Origin: Sphaerisporangium sp039871875 | Lineage (GTDB): Bacteria > Actinomycetota > Actinomycetes > Streptosporangiales > Streptosporangiaceae | Direction of reading: 5' to 3' | Assembly (NCBI RefSeq): GCF_039871875.1 | Contig: NZ_JBDPMD010000033.1 | Location: forward strand, 1 to 64,000 | DNA length: 64,000 nucleotides | Shown: positions 28,756-38,500 of the stretch, piece after piece | Layout of the letters: each line of letters begins with the position of its first letter | Numbering within the stretch: position 1 is the stretch's first letter | Made by a program: the position numbers and the translations under genes | The notes under the pieces: generated by a model | What the model saw: the letters and a program-made list of their open reading frames with translations, nothing else | Databases searched by the model: none | What the model was told of the DNA's origin: nothing

Positions 28756-29607
28756 ATGAGCGTGATCGGTGTCGCAGGAGCCGGCGTGATGGGCGTCGGC
28801 GTGGCCCAGAACCTGGCCCAGACCGGGCACCAGGTGGTCCTCATCGACAAGGACCGGCAGGTGCTCGACACGGCGTTGCAGAAGATAGAGACGCAGGCAC
28901 GGATGAGCCGGCTGCTCGGCGGCCCGGCCGTGGACGCCGCCGCCGTGCTGGCGTCGATCACCACCGCGATGGGTCCCGAGGCCCTGGCCGAAACCGACTT
29001 CGTGATCGAGAACATCACGGAGAACTGGGAGCTCAAGCGTGAGCTCTACCGGGAGATGGACCAGGTCTGCAAACCGGAGACCGTGTTCGTGGTCAACACC
29101 TCCGCGTTGCCGATCACAAAGGTGGCGTCGGTGACGGGCCGGCCTGACCAGGTGATCGGCGTGCACTTCATGAACCCGGTGCCGATGAAGCCGGCGGTGG
29201 AGCTCATCCCGGGCCACCACACCTCGGCCGAGACGGTGCGGCGCACCCGCGAGCTGCTGGGCGCGATGGGCAAGAAGGCGGTCGACGTCAAGGACGCCTG
29301 CGGCTTCGTCTCCAACCGGGTGCTGATGCTGACCGTGAACGAGGCCGCGTTCCTGGTGCATGAGGGCGTCGCCACCGCCGAGGCCGTGGACGAGGTCTTC
29401 CGCAGTTGCTTCGGCCACCCGATGGGGCCGTTGGAGACCGCCGACCTGATCGGCGTCGACACCATCCTCTACAGCGTCGAGGTGCTGTACGAGCACTACA
29501 ACGACAGCAAGTACCGGCCCTGCCCGCTGCTGCGCACCATGACCGACGCCGGCTTGCACGGACGCAAGTCCGGCCGCGGCTTCTACGACTACGGCACGTC
29601 CGCCTGA
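28756..29607 (+). CDS. FkbK-type 3-hydroxyacyl-ACP dehydrogenase
   Basis: A 283-residue NAD-dependent dehydrogenase of the 3-hydroxyacyl-CoA family. It has the Rossmann GAGVMGVG near residue 6 and the catalytic region GVHFMNPVPMKPAVEL (His and Glu) near 138-153. The C-terminal helical domain ends in GRGFYDYG. With ACP, FkbI- and FkbH-like genes directly downstream, it should oxidise the C3 hydroxyl of glyceryl-ACP to the aldehyde on the way to hydroxymalonyl-ACP. ATG 28756 is chosen; TTG 28750 is closer to AGGAGA and cannot be excluded. It starts 16 bases after PKS 3, in the same operon. Confidence 0.88.
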   Translation: MSVIGVAGAGVMGVGVAQNLAQTGHQVVLIDKDRQVLDTALQKIETQARMSRLLGGPAVDAAAVLASITTAMGPEALAETDFVIENITENWELKRELYREMDQVCKPETVFVVNTSALPITKVASVTGRPDQVIGVHFMNPVPMKPAVELIPGHHTSAETVRRTRELLGAMGKKAVDVKDACGFVSNRVLMLTVNEAAFLVHEGVATAEAVDEVFRSCFGHPMGPLETADLIGVDTILYSVEVLYEHYNDSKYRPCPLLRTMTDAGLHGRKSGRGFYDYGTSA

Positions 29608-29655
29608 CCGGCCGCACGGTTCAGTCCGGCCGCAACCACCACCGGGAGGGACACC

Positions 29656-29901
29656 ATGTCCGACCATGACACCACGACCATCGCCGCCTTCATCCACCAG
29701 CGTTACCCGCAGGTGGAGTTCGCCCACGACCAGGACATCTTCTCGCTCGGCTTCGTGAACTCGCTGTTCGCGATGGAGCTGGTCATGTTCGTGGAGAAGA
29801 CGTTCGGTTTCACGGTGCCCAACGAGGAGCTGCGCATCGACAACTTCCGCACCATCGACTCGATCGCCGGTCTGGTCGGCCGCCAGACGGCGTCGGTCTG
29901 A
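29656..29901 (+). CDS. Discrete acyl carrier protein for hydroxymalonyl (FkbJ type)
   Basis: An 81-residue free ACP with ribosome site GGGAGG. The phosphopantetheine Ser is in SLGFVNSLFAMELV, near residue 40. The VNS-LFAM context rather than GxDS is characteristic of the carrier proteins of methoxymalonyl- and hydroxymalonyl-ACP pathways, where glycerate is loaded and oxidised while bound. It sits between the FkbK- and FkbI-like genes. The PPTase at 32882 could activate it. It probably presents the finished extender to the PKS. Confidence 0.9.
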   Translation: MSDHDTTTIAAFIHQRYPQVEFAHDQDIFSLGFVNSLFAMELVMFVEKTFGFTVPNEELRIDNFRTIDSIAGLVGRQTASV

Positions 29902-29915
29902 CGGCGGGCAAGACG

Positions 29916-31076
29916 ATGACCTCGTCGCTGACGGAGCCCGGCGTCCTCGACCTGGCCCCTGCCGTGGACCGGGCCGCGGCACGGCGCTTCGCGCAGACCC
30001 ACGTGGCGCCGCTGGCCGGCCGGTTCGACCAGAACGGCCGCGTCCCGCAGGAGACGCTCGACCGGATCGGCGCGGCGGGGCTGTGGGCGCCGTTCCTGCC
30101 GGTCGAGTACGGCGGCCAGGGAGCCTCGATGCTGACCGTGGGCCACGTGCACGAGGAGGTGGGCCGTGCCTGCTCGTCGGTGCGCAGCCTGCTGACCGTG
30201 CACGGGATGGTGTCCTGGGCCGTGCTGCGCTTCGGCAGCACGGAGCAACGGCGGCGGTGGCTGCCGCGGCTCGCCGAGGGAACGGTGCTGGGCGCGTTCT
30301 GCCTGTCCGAGCCGGGCGCAGGCAGCGACGCCGCGAACCTGACCGCCAGGGCGACCCGCGGAGCGCGGGGCTGGATCGTCGACGGCGTCAAGAAGTGGAT
30401 CACGGGAGGGCAACGCGCCGACCTGTTCCTGGTGTTCGCGCGGACCGGCGGCGGCATCGGCGCGTTCCTGGTGCCGCGTGACGCCCCGGGCGTGACCGTG
30501 ACCCCGATCCACGGCATGCTCGGCACCCGTGGCAGCATGCTCGCCGAGATCACCTTCGACGGCGCGCAGACGGGCCCCGACGCCCTGGTCGGCCCCGACG
30601 GCTTCGCCGCCGGCATGGTCATGACCGGCGTGCTCGACCTCGGCCGCTACAGCGTGGCGGCCGGGTCGGTGGGCATCCTGCAAGCCTGCCTGGACGCCTG
30701 CGCCCGCTACACCACCCAGCGTGAGGTGAGCTCAGGACCGTTGCGCGACCTGCAGCTCATCCAGGCGAAGGTGTCCGACATGGTCACCGACACCCGGGCC
30801 GCGCGGCTGCTCTACGAGGAGGCCGGGCGGCTCAAGGACCGGGGCGACGCGGGCACGCTCATGGCCACCTGGGTCGCGAAGTACTTCGCGTCCGTCGCGG
30901 CCGCCCGGCACGCCGCCGAGGCCGTGCAGATCCACGGTGCCGCCGGCTGCAGCCCCGGACACCCCGTGGAGCGGCTGTACCGCGACGCCAAGGTCATGGA
31001 GATCATCGAGGGCAGCAACGAGATCCAGCGGATCACGATCGCCGCCGACGCATACAGGGAGACCGCTCATGGGTGA
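29916..31076 (+). CDS. FkbI-type acyl-ACP dehydrogenase
   Basis: A 386-residue flavoprotein of the acyl-CoA dehydrogenase fold: N-terminal helical domain, middle beta domain with FCLSEPGAGSDAAN and KKWITGG (FAD and substrate contacts), and C-terminal helical domain with the catalytic-Glu region IIEGSNEIQ near residue 367. In the methoxymalonyl/hydroxymalonyl pathway this enzyme oxidises the ACP-bound semialdehyde to the malonyl half-acid. It starts 14 bases after the ACP, and its stop overlaps the FkbH-like gene by eight bases, pointing to coupled translation. Confidence 0.9.
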   Translation: MTSSLTEPGVLDLAPAVDRAAARRFAQTHVAPLAGRFDQNGRVPQETLDRIGAAGLWAPFLPVEYGGQGASMLTVGHVHEEVGRACSSVRSLLTVHGMVSWAVLRFGSTEQRRRWLPRLAEGTVLGAFCLSEPGAGSDAANLTARATRGARGWIVDGVKKWITGGQRADLFLVFARTGGGIGAFLVPRDAPGVTVTPIHGMLGTRGSMLAEITFDGAQTGPDALVGPDGFAAGMVMTGVLDLGRYSVAAGSVGILQACLDACARYTTQREVSSGPLRDLQLIQAKVSDMVTDTRAARLLYEEAGRLKDRGDAGTLMATWVAKYFASVAAARHAAEAVQIHGAAGCSPGHPVERLYRDAKVMEIIEGSNEIQRITIAADAYRETAHG

Positions 31077-32121
31077 CGAACTGTCCGAGGAGAAGCGCCG
31101 CGGCCGGGTCAAGTGCGTGGTCTGGGACCTCGACCACACGCTGTGGGACGGCGTGCTGCTCGAGGACGGCGCGGTGACGGTGAAGCCGGAGGTCGTCGAC
31201 GCGATCCACGCGCTCGACGGGCTGGGCATCCTGCACTCCATCGCCAGCAAGAACGAGCACGAGGCGGCCTGGGCGCAGGTCGAGAAGGCAGGCATCGCCG
31301 ACAGGTTCCTCTATCCGCAGATCGGGTGGAACGCCAAATCGCACTCGGTCCAGCAGATCGCCAAGAAGCTCAACATCGGGCTCGACGCGATCGCCTTCGT
31401 CGACGACCAGGAGTTCGAACGGGCCGAGGTGGCCGCGGCCTGCCCGCAGGTCGTCTGCGTGGACACGGCCGACCTCGCGGAGGCGCTGCGGACACCGGAG
31501 TTCCGGCCCCGGTTCGTCACCGACGAGTCGCGCCTGCGCCGCGAGATGTACCTCGGCCAGATCAGCCGCGACGACGAGGAGGAGCGCTTCGTCGGCACAA
31601 GCGAGGAGTTCCTCGCCCAGCTCAAGCTGGTCGTGCGCATCGAGACCGCCGCGCGTGACGATCTCCAGCGCGCCGAGGAGCTGACCGTCCGCACCAACCA
31701 GCTCAACTCGACCGGCCGCACCTACTCCTATGACGACCTCGACAAGCTGCGCACCTCCGGCGACCACCTGCTGTACGTGGTCACCCTCGACGACCGGTTC
31801 GGCTCCTACGGCAAGATCGGGCTGGTCCTCATCGAGACCTCGGAGAAGATCTGGCACCTGCGCCTGCTGCTGATGTCGTGCCGGGTGATGTCGCGCGGCG
31901 TCGGCACGATCGTGCTCAACCACCTCCTGCGCCAGGCCCGCGACGCCGGCGTGGAGTTGCACGCCGACCTGGTCGAGACCGGCCGCAACCGGATGATGCA
32001 GATCGCCTACGCGTTCGCCGGGTTCCGCGAGATCGGCCGCGACGACCGGCAGGTGACACTGCGGGCGGACCTCGACGCGATCCCGCCGGTGCCGTCCTAC
32101 GTCAGCCTGCTCACCGACTGA
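31069..32121 (+). CDS. fkbH: FkbH-type glyceryl-ACP synthase
   Basis: A 350-residue HAD-superfamily protein. The N-terminal phosphatase domain has the nucleophile motif VVWDLDHTLWDG (residues about 16-27) and FVDDQEFER. The C-terminal GNAT-like domain contains RTNQLNSTGRTY. FkbH proteins take 1,3-bisphosphoglycerate, bind it as a thioester, dephosphorylate it and pass glycerate to an ACP. With the FkbK, ACP and FkbI neighbours the set for hydroxymalonyl-ACP is complete. No O-methyltransferase (FkbG) was found in the island, so methylation to methoxymalonyl is not predicted. ATG 31069 lies within the end of the FkbI-like gene. Confidence 0.93.
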   Translation: MGDELSEEKRRGRVKCVVWDLDHTLWDGVLLEDGAVTVKPEVVDAIHALDGLGILHSIASKNEHEAAWAQVEKAGIADRFLYPQIGWNAKSHSVQQIAKKLNIGLDAIAFVDDQEFERAEVAAACPQVVCVDTADLAEALRTPEFRPRFVTDESRLRREMYLGQISRDDEEERFVGTSEEFLAQLKLVVRIETAARDDLQRAEELTVRTNQLNSTGRTYSYDDLDKLRTSGDHLLYVVTLDDRFGSYGKIGLVLIETSEKIWHLRLLLMSCRVMSRGVGTIVLNHLLRQARDAGVELHADLVETGRNRMMQIAYAFAGFREIGRDDRQVTLRADLDAIPPVPSYVSLLTD

Positions 32122-32138
32122 CCGGGGGAGACGCGACG

Positions 32139-32891
32139 GTGTCCGTACATCTCGGGACCAGCCGGTGGTTGCCCTTTCCTGTGGCCGCCGCGGCACGCCT
32201 GCGCTTGTTGTGCCTGCCGCATGCCGGGGCAGGCGCCTCGGCGTACCGGCAGTGGGGCGCGGGACTGCCGCCCTGGATCGGCGCGGTGCCGGTGCAACTG
32301 CCCGGGCGGGAGACCCGGCTGGAGGAGCGGCCGTACCGGGACTGCCGGGCGCTGGTGACGGACCTGGCCGGCGAGATCGCGCCCACGCTGGGCCGCCCGT
32401 ACGCCGTGTTCGGGCACAGCCTCGGCGCGCTCCTGGCGTACGAGCTGGTGCGGGAGCTGATCGAGCGGGGCTGCCCGCCGCCGGCGCGGCTGTTCGTGTC
32501 CGGACGCAAGGCCCCGCAACTCGCCGAGAACCTGCCCCGGCTCGCCGACGCCTCCCTCGACGAGCTGGCCGAACTGTTGTGCCTGCTCGGCGGCACCCCG
32601 CGGGAGCTCCTCGACCGCAGGGTGCTCGCGCTGATGGCGCCGGTGCTGCGCGCCGACTTCGCCGTCAACGAGAGCCACCGCTACGCCTCGTCCCCGCCGC
32701 TGGACGTGCCGATCACCGCGTTCGCCGCCACCGCCGACGCCCGCGCCTCCGTCGCCGACGTCGCCGCGTGGGGTGCGCGCACCGGCGCGGGGTTTCGCCG
32801 GCACACGCTGCACGGCGGCCACTTCGCCGTGCTCGAACAGGCCCCGCGGGTACACGCGCTGATCGCCGAGGAGCTCGCGCCGTGGAGCTGA
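32139..32891 (+). CDS. Type II thioesterase
   Basis: A 250-residue alpha/beta hydrolase of the external thioesterase family. LCLPHAGAGASAY is near residue 24, the nucleophile elbow FGHSLGALLAYE (Ser) near 90, and the catalytic His is in LHGGHFAVLE near 228. Such enzymes remove stalled or wrong acyl groups from carrier proteins. Because none of the PKSs ends in a TE domain, it may also release the product, which is inference. It starts at GTG 32139, 17 bases after the FkbH-like gene, and overlaps the PPTase by ten bases. Confidence 0.92.
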   Translation: MSVHLGTSRWLPFPVAAAARLRLLCLPHAGAGASAYRQWGAGLPPWIGAVPVQLPGRETRLEERPYRDCRALVTDLAGEIAPTLGRPYAVFGHSLGALLAYELVRELIERGCPPPARLFVSGRKAPQLAENLPRLADASLDELAELLCLLGGTPRELLDRRVLALMAPVLRADFAVNESHRYASSPPLDVPITAFAATADARASVADVAAWGARTGAGFRRHTLHGGHFAVLEQAPRVHALIAEELAPWS

Positions 32892-33550
32892 CCGTCCTGC
32901 CGACGCCGGTCCACGGCCTGCGCCTGTGGCGGGTGCCGCTGGATCAGGACGTGGCCGCGCGCCGGCACGCCTGGGCGCTGCTCAGCCCGGACGAGCGGTC
33001 CAGGGCCGGGTGCTTCGCCCTCGCCGAGGACCGCCACCAGTACATGGTGGCGCGTGCCGCACTGCGCACCGTGCTCGGCCGGGTCTGCCGCGTACACCCC
33101 CGGGCGCTGCGGCTGGCCACCTCGCGAGCCGGCCGGCCGAGCCTGGAGCCGCGCGACGGCCCCGGTACCCGGCCGCTCGACTTCAATCTCTCCCACAGCG
33201 GCGACGTCGCGTTGATCGCCCTATGGCGGGGCACGGGACGCGTCGGAGTCGACGTCGAGCACGGCTCGGCGCAGGTCGACTACGCCGCGGTCGCACGGTC
33301 CATGTTCCCGGCGGTGGAGGCGGACCGGGTCGCCGCCGCCCGGGGCGAGGACCGCGCCGACCGGTTCCTGCGCCTGTGGACGGCCAAGGAGGCCTACCTC
33401 AAGGCCCGGGGCGTCGGCATCGCCCGGCTGCGCGACGTCGTGGTGGGTCCCGGCACCGTTCGCCTGGGCACGGACCCGCGCTCGACGGGGCGGCTGTGGC
33501 CGCTCGACGTCGCGGCCGGATACGCCGCGGCGGTGGTGCTGTGCCGGTGA
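32882..33550 (+). CDS. Sfp-type 4'-phosphopantetheinyl transferase
   Basis: A 222-residue protein with the two PPTase signatures: VGVDVEHG (metal-binding Asp/Glu, near residue 121) and LWTAKEAYLKARG (near 165-177). FNLSHSGD lies before them. It converts apo carrier proteins to holo form with CoA. A dedicated PPTase makes the island self-sufficient for the five modular ACPs (counting the N-terminal one of PKS 1) and the discrete ACP. GTG 32882 overlaps the end of the thioesterase gene. Confidence 0.94.
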   Translation: MELTVLPTPVHGLRLWRVPLDQDVAARRHAWALLSPDERSRAGCFALAEDRHQYMVARAALRTVLGRVCRVHPRALRLATSRAGRPSLEPRDGPGTRPLDFNLSHSGDVALIALWRGTGRVGVDVEHGSAQVDYAAVARSMFPAVEADRVAAARGEDRADRFLRLWTAKEAYLKARGVGIARLRDVVVGPGTVRLGTDPRSTGRLWPLDVAAGYAAAVVLCR

Positions 33551-33714
33551 CCCCGTGCCGCGGGACACCGGGCCCGCGACGTCGAAGCACACCCGTGCGA
33601 TGGAGGTAGGCGATGGACGACCCTGAACTGTTCCGACCGGTACGCCTAAGAAGTCTTCCGGCCCTACCGGCCGTACGCGGGCCGGGCCTGGGCTCCCGCG
33701 ACAAGGAGAAGCTG

Positions 33715-35469
33715 ATGTCCACGAGCTTTGTCCACCATGTCCGAGCGATGCTGGAGCGGTACGCCGACCGGCGCCACTACACGTTCGTCCGGGAGACCTT
33801 CACCGGGGTGGTGGAGGAGCGCACCAGCTACCGCGAGATCGACGAGCAGGCACGGCAGGTGGCCGACGGGCTGGCCCGGCGGCTGACCGCCGGCAGCCGG
33901 GTGCTGCTGGCCTACGCGAGCGGCGCCGAGTTCCTCGTCGCGTTCCTCGGCAGCCTGTACGCGGGCATGATCCCGGTGCCCGCGCCGATGCCGCACGACA
34001 GCCGCAGCATGAAGCGCATCTCGGGCATCATGATCGACGCCGACGTGCGCCTGGTGCTCACCGCCGAGCAGAGCGCGCCAGGCGTCACCGAACTGCTGCG
34101 CGAGGACGGCCGATTCGACGCGCTCGACTGCGTCGTCACCGACGCCGCGCCGCTGGGCGACGCCGCGCGGTGGCGCATGCCCGAGGGCGTGGGGCCCGAC
34201 ACGGTCGCGTTCCTCCAGTACACCTCCGGTTCCACCAGTGAACCCAAGGGTGTGATCGTCACCCACGCCAACCTGCTGGCCAACGAGCGGGAACTGACCA
34301 CGGCCTGCACCATGAACGACGGCACGGTCCTGGTCAGCTGGCTGCCGCACTTCCACGACATGGGCCTGATGGGCGGGCTGCTCGCGCCGATGTTCGTCGG
34401 CGGCCAATCCGTGCTGATGACCCCCACCCATTTCATCAAACGGCCGGCGCACTGGCTGCAGGCGATGACCCGGCACCGCGCCACCAACACCTTCGCCCCG
34501 AACTTCGCCTACGACCTGTGCCTGCGCCGGGTCACCGACGAGCAGCTCCGCGAACTGGACCTGAGCACGCTGCACACCTGTGTCAACGGCGCCGAGCCGG
34601 TCCGCGCGCAGACGGTGGCGGACTTCACCCGCCGCTTCGCGGCGGCGGGACTGCGCCCCGGCGCCGTCAAGCCCGGCTTCGGCCTCGCCGAGGCGACGCT
34701 CGCGGTGAGCGCGACCCCGTACGAGCGTGCCGCGGTCACCTGCGAGGTGGACCGGGAGGCGCTGGCCCGCAACGAGATCGTCCCAGCCCCCGCCGGGGAC
34801 GGCACGGTCCTGGTCGGCAGCGGCAGGGCGATCGAACAGCAGGTGCGCATCGTGGACCCGCGGACGCGGTGGGTGCTCACCGAGCGCACCGTCGGCGAGA
34901 TCTGGACGCGCGGCGCCAGCGTCGCCCGGGGCTACTGGAACAAGCCCGACGAGACGCGCGAGACCTTCGGGGCGTACACCATCGACGGAGAAGGCCCGTT
35001 CCTGCGCACCGGGGACCTGGGCTTCCTGCTGGACGGCGACCTCTACGTCACCGGCCGGCTCAAGGACGTCATCATCGTCAACGGCCGCAACATCTACCCG
35101 CAGGACGTGGAGCAGGTCGTCGAGTCGGTGCACCCGGCGCTGCGGGGCAGGATCGGCGCGGCGTTCGCGGCCGGCACCGATCCGGAGCACGTGGTGATCG
35201 TGCAGGAGACCAGCGTCCCGCAGCTACGCGGCATGCCCGCGCGGGAACTCGCGCTGCTGGTGCGCCAGGCGATCGTGCGGACGTTCGACCTGTCCTTACC
35301 CGGCGTCGTCCTGATCGCCTCCGGCGTGCCGCGCACCACCAGCGGCAAGGTCCGCCGGCGCGGCTGCCGGGACATGTTCCTCGCGCACGGGTTCACCCCG
35401 GTGCACCAGGAACTCCCGCCGCAGGTCCTGGCCCTGCTTCCCGAGCCGGTCGGCGCCCCCCGACGGTGA
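33715..35469 (+). CDS. Fatty acyl-AMP ligase (FAAL)
   Basis: A 584-residue adenylate-forming enzyme from ATG 33715 (AAGGAGA upstream; the frame begins in-frame at ATG 33613, also with GGAGG, giving 34 extra residues). Motifs: YTSGSTSEPKGV (A3), SWLPHFHDMGLMGG (typical of FAALs), FGLAEATL (A5), TGDLGF (A7), RLKDVIIVNGRNIYP (A8) and the A10 Lys in TSGKVRRR. FAALs activate free fatty acids as adenylates and pass them to a PKS carrier protein instead of CoA, so this enzyme supplies the starter chain. The natural acceptor is the N-terminal ACP of PKS 1. A rare TTA codon lies at 35296. It is immediately upstream of PKS 4. Confidence 0.94.
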   Translation: MSTSFVHHVRAMLERYADRRHYTFVRETFTGVVEERTSYREIDEQARQVADGLARRLTAGSRVLLAYASGAEFLVAFLGSLYAGMIPVPAPMPHDSRSMKRISGIMIDADVRLVLTAEQSAPGVTELLREDGRFDALDCVVTDAAPLGDAARWRMPEGVGPDTVAFLQYTSGSTSEPKGVIVTHANLLANERELTTACTMNDGTVLVSWLPHFHDMGLMGGLLAPMFVGGQSVLMTPTHFIKRPAHWLQAMTRHRATNTFAPNFAYDLCLRRVTDEQLRELDLSTLHTCVNGAEPVRAQTVADFTRRFAAAGLRPGAVKPGFGLAEATLAVSATPYERAAVTCEVDREALARNEIVPAPAGDGTVLVGSGRAIEQQVRIVDPRTRWVLTERTVGEIWTRGASVARGYWNKPDETRETFGAYTIDGEGPFLRTGDLGFLLDGDLYVTGRLKDVIIVNGRNIYPQDVEQVVESVHPALRGRIGAAFAAGTDPEHVVIVQETSVPQLRGMPARELALLVRQAIVRTFDLSLPGVVLIASGVPRTTSGKVRRRGCRDMFLAHGFTPVHQELPPQVLALLPEPVGAPRR

Positions 35470-35574
35470 CCCCGCCCCCGGGCGACCCGTACCGTCGGCG
35501 ACCGACTCCCCAGGGCGGCGGTGACCCCGCCCCCCGTACCCCCGGCGACCGACACCTCTGGAGGTCAAGGCACC

Positions 35575-38500
35575 ATGGCAGTCACCGACACCGGCGACCA
35601 GGTCAGGGACACCGACATCGCGGTCGTCGGCATGTCCGGGCGGTTCCCCGGAGCCTCCGACGTGGCGACGTTCTGGACGAACATCGCCTCGGGGACCGAG
35701 TCGATCCGCCGGTTCAGCCGGGAGGAGTTGCTGGCGAGCGGCGTCGACCCGGCCCTGGCCGACGACCCGGCCTATGTGCCCGCCCGCCCGGTGCTCGACG
35801 ACGTACGCGGGTTCGACGCCGCGTTCTTCCGGTTCAGCCCCCGCGACGCCACCATCGCCGACCCGCAGCAGCGGCTGTTCCTCGAGTGCGCCTGGGAGGC
35901 GCTGGAGGTCGCCGGCTACCCGGACCCGGAGACGCGCGGCCGGGTCGGCGTCTACGCCGGGGCCAACCTGAGCACCTACATGCTGGAGCGCGGTGCCCAG
36001 TTCGAGCAGGACCTGGACGCCGGCTCCTTCGAGGTGGTCATCGGCAACGACAAGGACGCGCTGTCCACCATGGTGTCGTACAAGCTGAACCTGACGGGGC
36101 CCAGCGTCTCGGTGCAGACGTTCTGCTCGACGTCGCTGGTCGGGGTACACCTGGCCTGCCAGGCGCTGCGCGCGGGGGAGTGTGAGCTCGCCCTGGCCGG
36201 TGGGGTGTCGGTTCGGGTGCCGGACACGGTGGGGCACCTGTACACGCCGGGCGGCCTGGAGTCCCCGGACGGGCACGTACGCACCTTCGACGCCGGCGTC
36301 CGCGGCACCATGTACGGCGACGGGGTGGCGGTGGTGCTGCTCAAACCGGCGCGGGCGGCGCTCGCCGACGGTGACACGGTGCTGGCGCTCATCCGCGGCT
36401 CGGCCGTGAACAACGACGGCACGATGAGGTTCGGGTTCGCCGCGCCGAGCATGGTGGGGCAGGCCGCGGTGGTCTCGGCCGCGCTGGCCAACGCGGGTGT
36501 GCGCGCCGGCCAGATCGGCTACGTCGAGGCCCACGGGGCCGCCACCGAGCTCGGAGACCCGATCGAGGTGGCGGCGCTGACCCAGGCCTTCGGCGACGTC
36601 GCGCGGGAGCGGCGCTGCGTGCTCGGCTCGGTGAAGCCCAACGTCGGGCACCTCGACCGGGCCTCCGGCGTCACCGGGCTCATCAAGGTCGTCATGGCGC
36701 TGCGCGAGGAGCTCATCCCGCCGACCCTGCACTTCCGCACCCCCAATCCGAAGATCGATTTCGAGGGCGGCCCGTTCCGGGTCAGCGCCGAGCCTGTGCC
36801 CTGGCCGCGGTCGGCCGGCCGGCCGCGCATCGCCTGCGTCAACAGCCTCGGCACGGGCGGTACCAACGCCCACGTCGTCGTGCAGGAGCCCCCGCCGGTG
36901 CCCGAGCGCCCGCCGGGTCCGCGCCGCCACCACGTGCTGCCGGTGTCGGCCCGCTCGGAGGCCGCGCTCGAGCAGTCCTGCGCCCGGCTGGCCCGGCACC
37001 TGGACGAACGAGCCCCGCGCCTGGCCGACGTCGCGTTCACGCTGCAGGCCGGACGCCGGGTGTTCGACCACAGACGGGTCCTGGTCGCGGCGTCGACCGC
37101 GCAGGCCGCGTCCCTGCTGCGCGGCGAGCCCACCGGTGGCACTCCGGCCCGCACCCGTCACGAGTCCTGGCGAGCCCGCCCGGTCACCTTCCTCCTCGCC
37201 GGCGAGGGCGAGCAGTTCCCCGGCATGGTCGCCGGACTCTACGCGACGGAACCGGTGTTCCGCGCGCACGTCGACGAATGCCTCACGCTGCTGGACGAGC
37301 CGCTCGCCGCCGGCATCGGCGCGCTACTGCTCACACCACCACGACCGGCCGGCCAGGAGACCGAGTCGCGGGCACCACACGGGACCGAGGCGGAGGAGAA
37401 TCCGCGCCCGGCGCCACCGCGCCGCACCGAAGTGGAGGAGCATCCGCGCGCGGCGCTGCCGTGTCGCACCGAGGTGGAGGAGCATCCGCGCGCGGCGCTG
37501 CCGTGTCGCACCGAGGTGGCCCAGACTGCCGCGTTCGTCGCCGGATACGCGCTGGCCCGCACGCTCATGCACTGGGGCGTCACGCCCAGCACCATGATCG
37601 GCTACAGCGTCGGTGAGTACGTGGCTGCCTGTCTGTCCGGCGTGTTGTCCCTGCCCGACGCGCTGCGGCTGGTGGCGTACCGGGCGCGCCTGATCGCGGC
37701 GCGGCCGGCCGGTGCCATGCTCGCCGTCGCGACCGGCGAGGCCAGGCTGCGCGGCCTGGTCCCGGATCTCGCCGCGCGGGGCGTCGACCTCGCCGCCGAC
37801 AACGGCGACCAGGTCGTGGTCGCGGGCGCGCCGGAGCCGATCGCGAGGCTGGCCAGGGAACTGACCGAGCGGGGTGTGGCCTGCCGCGACCTGCGCACCA
37901 CCCACGCGTTCAACTCCCGGATGCTCGCCGGCGTCCGCGACGAGCTCACCGCGTGGGCCACCGTGTCGGTGACGCCGCACCCGCCGACCCTGCCCTACCT
38001 GTCGAACGTCACCGGCGCCCTCGCCACCGCCGACCTGGTCACCGACCCCGGGTACTGGGCCGCTCACATGTGCGCCACCGTCCGCTTCGCCGACGCGGTG
38101 GCCACGGCGTTGTCCGACCCCGACACCGGTTTCGTGGAGATCGGCCCCGGCCGGTCGCTCGGCACCATGGTGCGCTCCCACCCGGCGTGCGAGCAGGACC
38201 GCCGGCCCCTCATCCTGCCCACGCAGCCCGCGGCCGGGGACGACCGGCCCGACGACGAGGTGCTCGCCGAGGCACTCGGCCGGCTATGGCTCGCCGGCGC
38301 ACACGTCGACTGGCTCACCTACCACGGCCGCGGCGGCATGGCGCATGGTCATGGGGTGGCCGATGGGCCTGGTGTGGCTGGTGGACTTGATGCGGCCAGT
38401 GGGTCTGGTGTGGCCGGCAGGTCTGGTGTGGCCGATAAGCCGGGTGTGGCCGGGGCCGGTGGGTCTGGTGTGGCCGATAAGCCGGGTGTGGCCGGGGCCG

